In this document: in pieces, positions 60,135 through 64,000 of the stretch | Numbering within the stretch: position 1 is the first letter of the stretch | Layout of the letters: each line of letters opens with the position of its first letter | Assembly (NCBI RefSeq): GCF_000515395.1 | Contig: NZ_KI911782.1 | Coordinates: 845,090-909,089 of the forward strand | Reading direction: 5' to 3' | From: Jiangella gansuensis DSM 44835 | GTDB lineage: Bacteria > Actinomycetota > Actinomycetes > Jiangellales > Jiangellaceae | DNA length: 64,000 nt | Position numbers and translations under genes: made by a program | Notes under the pieces: generated by a model | Told to the model about the DNA's origin: nothing | Database searches by the model: none | What the model saw: only the letters and a program-made list of their open reading frames with translations

Positions 60135-60250
60135 GTTCCCCCTCCACGGTCGCTAGATCTAGGGATGGTAGTGCAATCTGGACGTCACCGGAAGAACTTC
60201 GTGTCCGATCCCATAGTGCACGTTGTCCTATTGTCTTGAGGCGGTTGATG

Positions 60251-60273
60251 CTTGACGGATCTGTGTCGGCTGA
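60251..60273 (+). repeat. Left 23-bp terminal inverted repeat of a small cassette
   Basis: Starts CTTGACGGATC and ends GTCGGCTGA. It is a perfect inverted match over 23 bases to 60745-60767. With its partner it brackets the zinc-ribbon gene at 60339-60629. No target-site duplication is visible beside it. Confidence 0.9.
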
Positions 60274-60338
60274 CGCTGGACAACTGGGCTGGCTCTCACA
60301 GGGTTCAGGTCCCCTGCTCTCAGTGAGAGGCTGTCTCC

Positions 60339-60629
60339 GTGGGCGTCGATACAACTAGTCGCATCCGGTACACCTGCCCGGTCTGTCGACGTACGGGGCT
60401 GACCGTTCGCCCGTACGCGACGTGGCCGCCACCAGAGGGCGTCCAGCTGAGCCCGCCGTACGAGAACATGCTTGGTCGTCCCTCATACGAGGTGTGCCCA
60501 CGTTGCGGGTTCGAGTTCGGCAACGACGACAACCCTGGCACGGCGGAGCCCGTGTCCTTCGAGGACTACCGACGAGAGTGGGAGAACGACGGGCGTCCGT
60601 GGTTCGACCAGAGCGCCGGACGAGCCTAG
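60339..60629 (+). CDS. CPCC-type cysteine-rich small protein
   Basis: A 96-residue protein from GTG 60339 with a GAGAGG-like site upstream. RYTCPVCRRTGLT near residue 10 and YEVCPRCGFEFGNDD near residue 50 form two CxxC pairs, i.e. one zinc ribbon of the Cys_rich_CPCC family. FEDYRREWENDGRPWF follows, as in that family. Function is unknown; homologues occur in immunity and mobile gene neighbourhoods. It lies alone between perfect 23-base inverted repeats. Confidence 0.78.
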   Translation: MGVDTTSRIRYTCPVCRRTGLTVRPYATWPPPEGVQLSPPYENMLGRPSYEVCPRCGFEFGNDDNPGTAEPVSFEDYRREWENDGRPWFDQSAGRA

Positions 60630-60744
60630 ACCGTCGTCGTCGTCCTGTGTCGGGCTGGCGTAGACGAGGTTGTCCTTCCCGGCCGTTGGGCTCGTTGCAC
60701 CCCGCGGCACTGCTGCCATCAGGCGCGGTTCCGAGTGTCAATCA

Positions 60745-60767
60745 TCAGCCGACACAGATCCGTCAAG
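60745..60767 (-). repeat. Right 23-bp terminal inverted repeat of a small cassette
   Basis: Exact inverted copy of 60251-60273. ATCAGCCGA occurs at the inner end and again just outside (60769-60777), and TGTCAAT lies just inside. Repeated short motifs of this kind are seen at the ends of some insertion sequences such as IS21-like ones. No transposase gene is present. Confidence 0.9.
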
Positions 60768-60812
60768 TATCAGCCGAGGCGGGACACCGATGACGCTGGG
60801 GGCGTGGTGAGA

Positions 60813-61146
60813 ACTTTCTCTACTCCGTCAAGGCGGCTCGCTGCGCTCGCCGCGCGGTCCGCCGGCTGCGGGCCGGGTCGGGCATGCGGCCTGGCGGCCG
60901 GTCCCTCCCGCGGCCCGGCCGGCGGCCGCCGGACATGCAGAAGGCCGGCGACGGTGAGTTGTTCCACCATCGCCGGCCAACCGTGAACCGGGTCTGCCTG
61001 TCAGGGGGCGTCCCCCTCACGCCGCCATCATCCGGCCTGCACTGCGCGAGTCAAGGGCACTTCGCTGCGCTCCGTGTCGCTGCGCGATCGACTACGTCGA
61101 CCCTGGACACGCTTCGCTTCGGCCTCAGGGCGGCAGTTACGAGGGC
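60813..61146. repeat. Modular noncoding repeat, copy B (inside the integrated element)
   Basis: Shares block 1 (from 60813, TACTCCGTCAAGGCGGCTCG) and block 2 (from 61041, GCGAGTCAAGGGCACTTCG and GCGGCAGTTA) with copy A at 49781-50170. The middle differs in sequence but again contains a strong GGCCGG hairpin. The interval 60630-61183 has no protein gene; it holds only the right cassette repeat and this copy. Confidence 0.72.
60942..60980. other. GGCCGG stem-loop within repeat copy B
   Basis: GGCCGGCGA, then CGGTG, pairs with CACC and TCGCCGGCC across a short loop and one unpaired base, about 13 base pairs. It holds the same relative place between blocks 1 and 2 as the stem-loop at 49874 in copy A, despite a different sequence. 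Confidence 0.55.
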
Positions 61147-61183
61147 GACGCCGGGGAGTGGGCACGACCCGAGCCAGCCGCAG

Positions 61184-61507
61184 CTATGCGGCGGGGTCCC
61201 GGTCGATGAAGCGGCGCAGCTCGTCGGCATCGGAGATGAGCCGGTTCACCGCGTCCTTCAACGTCGCGTTCTCCCGAGCCGCCAGGCTGTTGAGCACCCA
61301 TCCACGGATCAGCGCCGACACCGGGAGCTCGGCCTCACGGGCGATCTGCTCGATCTTGGCGAACTCCGCCGCCGGCAACCGCACCGACTGCACCACTGAC
61401 CCGGCCAGGTTCGGCTGGGTGAACTTCGTCCCCTCCGGATACGGCTCGTCCCTGGTCGCCTCGGACTCGGCCTGGATCTCCTTGATCTTGTCCTCGATCC
61501 GGCTCAT
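61184..61507 (-). CDS. BrnA-like antitoxin
   Basis: A 107-residue protein. The helical N-terminus (MSRIEDKIKEIQAESEATRD) is followed by a ribbon-helix-helix-like segment (SVVQSVRLPAAEFAKIEQIA, LPVSALIRGWVLNSL) and an acidic C-terminal helix (LISDADELRRFID). Its ATG overlaps the toxin stop by four bases. The toxin-first order matches BrnT/BrnA systems, in which the antitoxin binds the operator with the toxin. Confidence 0.72.
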   Translation of the reverse strand: MSRIEDKIKEIQAESEATRDEPYPEGTKFTQPNLAGSVVQSVRLPAAEFAKIEQIAREAELPVSALIRGWVLNSLAARENATLKDAVNRLISDADELRRFIDRDPAA

Positions 61508-61791
61508 CTCCTGCTCCTCTTCATGTACTCGCGCCGGTCGGTGCTGTTCGACACCCAGCCGTTCGCGCCCCACAACCACGACACCCGCGGATCGCGAACC
61601 AGGATCACTGTCAACAGCTCCTCCCTCGACCGGCACAACCCGATGACCCGGATGCTCTTCCCGGACTTGCTCTTGGTGTCCGGATCGAGCACCGCGGCCT
61701 GCGGGTCGGCCAGTGCTTCGTTCGCCTCCTGCTCGGTCACCCGGTGCTGCTCCCACATGTGCGCGGCACCGTGCGTCCAGTCCACATTCAT
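61504..61791 (-). CDS. brnT: BrnT-like ribonuclease toxin
   Basis: A 95-residue protein with the BrnT order of motifs: VDWTHGAAHMWEQHRVTEQEANEAL at the N-terminus (given in part), SGKSIRVIGLCRSREELLTVIL in the middle and a short basic C-terminus (NSTDRREYMKRSRR). BrnT toxins have a RelE-like fold and stop translation by RNA cleavage. It precedes and overlaps its antitoxin. A CTACT/AGTAG palindrome lies just upstream. Confidence 0.76.
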   Translation of the reverse strand: MNVDWTHGAAHMWEQHRVTEQEANEALADPQAAVLDPDTKSKSGKSIRVIGLCRSREELLTVILVRDPRVSWLWGANGWVSNSTDRREYMKRSRR

Positions 61792-61802
61792 CTACTACAA
61801 CC

Positions 61803-61815
61803 CTACTACGAGTAG
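61803..61815. promoter_or_regulatory. CTACT-ACG-AGTAG palindrome before the BrnT/BrnA-like pair
   Basis: A perfect 5-base inverted repeat, with another CTACTAC half-site at 61794-61800, immediately upstream of the toxin ATG at 61791. It is a probable autoregulatory operator overlapping the promoter. Confidence 0.5.
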
Positions 61816-61850
61816 TGACAGTCGTCATCGGTCGTTCCTGTCGGCCGGCC

Positions 61851-62144
61851 TCATCCCAGTTCCGTGGCTCGTTCGGCGGCCTCGGTCAGCGCCGTCGCGA
61901 TGTCTGGCACGGAAGCGGCGGCGAGCAGGTAGCCGGCGGTCGCCGCCCACGGGGTGGTCACCGTCAGCTCGACGCACACCGTCGCCTGCGGCTGGATGCG
62001 TTGCGCGAGGTTGACGCCGACCAGGCCGGCTCCGTTGATCCCGCCCTTGACTGATGCGAGGTACTTGCGGTGCACCGTGTGCGTGCCGGTCTCGTCACAC
62101 CACTTCACCGAGCACGCCGCATTGCGATCCTCGGCCGCGGTCAC
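61851..62144 (-). CDS. Element hypothetical protein, 97 residues
   Basis: From GTG 62144 the protein starts MTAAEDRNAACSVKWCDETG. It has a CxxxxC-like pair and an Ala-rich second half (AATAGYLLAAASVPDIATALTEA, in part). It overlaps the stop of the 183-residue gene by four bases, so the two form an operon. No domain is recognised. Similar short proteins with beta-rich cores and alanine-rich tails occur in AICE accessory regions. Confidence 0.6.
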   Translation of the reverse strand: MTAAEDRNAACSVKWCDETGTHTVHRKYLASVKGGINGAGLVGVNLAQRIQPQATVCVELTVTTPWAATAGYLLAAASVPDIATALTEAAERATELG

Positions 62145-62692
62145 AGCTGACGCTCCTGCTCCGCGACGTACATCTGCCTGACCTCGTCCAGCGAGGAACG
62201 CAGCTCGCCCAGCCGGTCGGCCAGCTCCGGGACTCCGGACAGCCTCTCGGCGTGCTCCTCGACCAGCGCGGCCGAGCGTTCCAGCGTCTCGATGTGGACC
62301 TCGACCGCGAGTGCGCGGGCGGCGGCACGATCCAGCCTGCCGCGGAACCCGATCACGAGGCCGCCCCAGCGGCGGTAGAGCCGGTCCAGGCGTTCGATGA
62401 TCTGCTCGTCGGTCATGCCCGGCAGGTACTCCCGAGCATCGGTGAGGATGGTCGGTGTCCAGCCGGCCCGCTGAACGATGGTGCCGATGCGGTGCAGCTC
62501 GTCGGCCAGCTGGTGCGCGTCGATCGCGGTGAGGGCGAAGTGCGCGTAGTCCTCGCTGCCTTCCGGGCGGATCGTCACATCGATGGTCGGGCCCTCCTCG
62601 TCATGGAAGGCGACGATCTCGCCGATGTCGGGATGCACGAACGGAGCGCGGGTGATGATCTCTCGCTTCTTCGGCTTCGGTACGGTGACCAT
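62141..62692 (-). CDS. Element hypothetical protein, 183 residues
   Basis: From ATG 62692, with AGGAGG nearby, the protein begins MVTVPKPKKREIITRAPFV. A beta-rich first half (DEEGPTIDVTIRPEGSEDY) is followed by long helices with coiled-coil character (ETLERSAALVEEHAERLSG, ELRSSLDEVRQMYVAEQ). No domain is recognised. It is the first gene inside the tRNA-side end of the element and leads the two-gene operon. Confidence 0.64.
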   Translation of the reverse strand: MVTVPKPKKREIITRAPFVHPDIGEIVAFHDEEGPTIDVTIRPEGSEDYAHFALTAIDAHQLADELHRIGTIVQRAGWTPTILTDAREYLPGMTDEQIIERLDRLYRRWGGLVIGFRGRLDRAAARALAVEVHIETLERSAALVEEHAERLSGVPELADRLGELRSSLDEVRQMYVAEQERQL

Positions 62693-62728
62693 GGGTCTCC
62701 TCCTGGCTTGAACAGGGTGGGATCAAGT

Positions 62729-62760
62729 CCCCGGACCGGTGTTCACAGCACCGGCCGGGG
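62729..62760. other. GC-rich hairpin upstream of the 183-residue gene
   Basis: CCCCGGACCGGTG pairs with CACCGGCCGGGG through a single bulge, around a seven-base loop. It lies 37 bases before the ATG at 62692, in the leader or promoter. The rest of 62693-62948 shows no gene or other repeat. Confidence 0.5.
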
Positions 62761-62948
62761 GCGACTAAGGGATGAGGTCAATCCCGGCTCCAGGAGGGCC
62801 ACGCGCCCGGCGCATCAAGACCGCGATACGGCGTGACCCGCAGACGAGGCCAGCGCGCCGATACAGGCGTCGCGACCAGTGCAATCGCCGTGCACTCCGC
62901 GTGACCCAGGCATTCGAGCCGAAAGGGAAGTCACGGTCGACGACGGCA

Positions 62949-62973
62949 ACCAGCGGATGAGATTCACGCTGGT
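62949..62973 (-). terminator. tRNA-Arg terminator hairpin supplied by the element
   Basis: ACCAGCG (62949-62955) and CGCTGGT (62967-62973) pair just downstream of the tRNA 3' end. The arms match those at 50272-50296 but the loop differs, so the element brings its own version of the tRNA terminator as well as the tRNA 3' half. Confidence 0.6.
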
Positions 62974-62979
62974 CAGAGC

Positions 62980-63022
62980 GTGCCCCCGGCAGGATTCGAA
63001 CCTGCGACCCTCCGCTTAGGAG
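62980..63022. repeat. att core, tRNA-side copy
   Basis: Identical over 43 bases to 50303-50345. It covers tRNA-Arg from the anticodon loop to the 3' end plus one flanking base. The element therefore restores a complete tRNA on insertion. Confidence 0.92.
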
Positions 63023-63053
63023 GCGGATGCTCTATCCCCTGAGCTACGAGGGC
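62981..63053 (-). tRNA. tRNA-Arg (anticodon CCT)
   Basis: A 73-base cloverleaf on the minus strand. It starts GCCCTCGTAGCTCAGGGG, has the anticodon loop CTCCTAA (anticodon CCT, reading AGG) and the T-arm GGTTCGAATCC, and ends with acceptor CGGGGGC plus discriminator A. The acceptor pairs fully apart from one G-U. CCA is not encoded. Its 3' 42 bases form the integration site of the element. Confidence 0.95.
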
Positions 63054-63124
63054 GGGCTGCGCCAGCATACCGGCCCCTGCCGGGCACCGGTCGAGGCGGT
63101 TGATTCAAGTCTAGGCTCGGCGGT

Positions 63125-64000
63125 GTGAGCAATCTCGATGCCCGCCCGGCGGAGACGGCGTGCCGGGCGAGTGAGCAGGATGGACCCACCGCTTACCTTC
63201 TCCAGCCGCGTGACGTGCCGTTGGGCGGGATCCGGGCGATGCGGGTGAGCCGTACGCTGCCGCACCGTGAGGTGCCGACGGTCGGGGCATGGTGCTTCCT
63301 CGATCAGTTCGGGCCGGAGCGCACGGACATGCGGGTGCTGCCGCATCCGCACACCGGGTTGCAGACGGTCACGTGGCCGTTGGCGGGTGAGATCCGGCAC
63401 CGCGACAGTGTGGGCAGCGACGTCGTGGTGCGGCCGGGGCAGCTCAACCTGATGACCAGCGGCCCGGGGATCGCGCATTCGGAGATCTCGTTGGGCGAGG
63501 CGCCGCGCCTGCACGGGTTGCAGCTGTGGGTCGCGCTACCAGCAGACGCGGCGACGAGCACGGCACTGGCGTTCGAGCAGCACACCGAGCTGCCCCGGTA
63601 CACGGCACCCGGCCTCACCGCCACCGTCGTCGTCGGGGAGCTGGGCGAGGCCATGTCGCCGGCGACGACGTACAGCCCGCTGCTGGGTGCCCAGCTGGAC
63701 CTCGACGCGGGCGCGTCCGTGAGCATCCCGCTGCGGCCGGACTTCGAGCACGCGGTCCTGGTGCTCGACGGCCGGGCGGCGGTCGCCGGGCACGAGGACC
63801 TCGCGACCGGCCCGCTGCTGTATCTGGGGACCGGCCGCGACGAGCTCCGGCTCACCGCGGGCAGCGACGCGGACGCCACGCTGTTCCTGCTCGGCGGCGA
63901 GCCGTTCCCCGACGACCTCGTCATGTGGTGGAACTTCGTCGGCCGCAGCCACGAGGACATCGTCGCCGCGCGGGAGGAGTGGGAACGGGCCGGCCAGCAG
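63125..64000 (+). CDS. Pirin-family protein, C-terminus beyond the window
   Basis: An open frame from GTG 63125 to the right edge (292 codons, no stop). The N-terminal cupin has the pirin metal-site pattern: PHPHTGLQTVTWPLAGEI gives two His, HRDSVG a third ligand region, and GPGIAHSEIS His and Glu. The second cupin contains HAVLVLDGRAAVAGHEDL. Pirins bind iron and act as quercetinases or transcription cofactors; the bacterial role is usually unknown. The gene lies 71 bases upstream of the tRNA in the divergent direction. Confidence 0.88.
   Translation, partial: MSNLDARPAETACRASEQDGPTAYLLQPRDVPLGGIRAMRVSRTLPHREVPTVGAWCFLDQFGPERTDMRVLPHPHTGLQTVTWPLAGEIRHRDSVGSDVVVRPGQLNLMTSGPGIAHSEISLGEAPRLHGLQLWVALPADAATSTALAFEQHTELPRYTAPGLTATVVVGELGEAMSPATTYSPLLGAQLDLDAGASVSIPLRPDFEHAVLVLDGRAAVAGHEDLATGPLLYLGTGRDELRLTAGSDADATLFLLGGEPFPDDLVMWWNFVGRSHEDIVAAREEWERAGQQ

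Larger units (their letters stand above)
50303..63022. mobile_element. Integrated AICE-type conjugative element in tRNA-Arg(CCT)
   Basis: The segment is bounded by identical 43-base cores (50303-50345 and 62980-63022) made of the 3' part of tRNA-Arg. It carries, from left to right, integrase, excisionase, a RepSA-like initiator, an FtsK/TraB translocase, small zinc-binding and membrane proteins, a KorSA-like GntR regulator, an XRE/flavoprotein pair and cargo genes. This is the layout of pSAM2-type actinomycete integrative and conjugative elements, which replicate by rolling circle and transfer double-stranded DNA with a single TraB-like protein. Confidence 0.9.

Noticed and set aside
60251-60767. 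Integron attC site or group II intron as explanation for the 23-base repeats
   Set aside because: The two copies are 470 bases apart and flank a gene, with no attC-like core sites, no reverse transcriptase and no intron domain structure.
62772-62960. 62-codon plus-strand open frame before the tRNA
   Set aside because: Arg-rich with no ribosome site, and it runs into the tRNA terminator hairpin.

Overview
The window is uniformly GC-rich with strong third-position GC bias. It has many GTG/TTG starts, ATGA/GTGA stop-start overlaps, CUT1 sugar transporters without their own ATPase, and a pSAM2-type integrated element with a RepSA-like initiator. Together these indicate a soil or plant-associated actinobacterium (Actinomycetota). 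The genus cannot be fixed from the sequence.

Region 1 (1-27605) is a plant-polysaccharide/glycoside utilisation locus. It holds a GH127 start, two ABC sugar importers (470-3622 and 13453-16587), a GH78 rhamnosidase, a GH43-like propeller enzyme, a six-hairpin glycosidase, a DUF5060/apiosidase-like glycosidase, a GH42 enzyme, a SorC-type regulator and a FadR-type regulator. At its right end is a tight six-gene minus-strand operon (26770 back to 20304). I read it as a complete D-apionate to D-erythrose-4-phosphate route: apionate lactonase (ApnL), apionate oxidoisomerase (ApnO), 3-oxo-isoapionate decarboxylase (OiaC), L-erythrulose kinase (LerK) and two erythrulose-phosphate isomerases (LerI, DerI). 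A divergent FadR-type regulator faces it across a perfect palindrome. Apiose and rhamnose occur together in the pectin rhamnogalacturonan II and in apiosyl glycosides, which fits the glycosidase set. A MazEF pair and an 80%-identical direct repeat lie inside the locus.

Region 2 (27606-50300) is mixed chromosomal content. It contains a DHFR-like reductase, a DUF218 membrane protein, gene remnants, an aldo/keto reductase, a YdeI-like protein, argS, an SDR/TetR divergent pair and two very large secreted metallophosphoesterases. It also contains a VapBC pair, a methyltransferase, an ArsR-controlled oxidoreductase/MFS operon, and a complete nuoD standing alone with a DUF6343 gene.

Region 3 (50303-63022) is an actinomycete integrative and conjugative element (AICE) of about 12.7 kb in a tRNA-Arg(CCT) gene. 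It is bounded by identical 43-bp att cores. It carries integrase, excisionase, a rolling-circle-type initiator, an FtsK/TraB translocase, a chain of tiny overlapping genes, a KorSA-like GntR regulator, an XRE/flavoprotein pair, an AT-richer HEPN-like cargo gene, a small zinc-ribbon gene flanked by perfect 23-bp inverted repeats, a BrnT/BrnA-like toxin-antitoxin pair and two unknown genes. One copy of a modular noncoding repeat lies just outside the element (49781-50170) and a second lies inside it (60813-61146). A pirin gene runs off the right edge.
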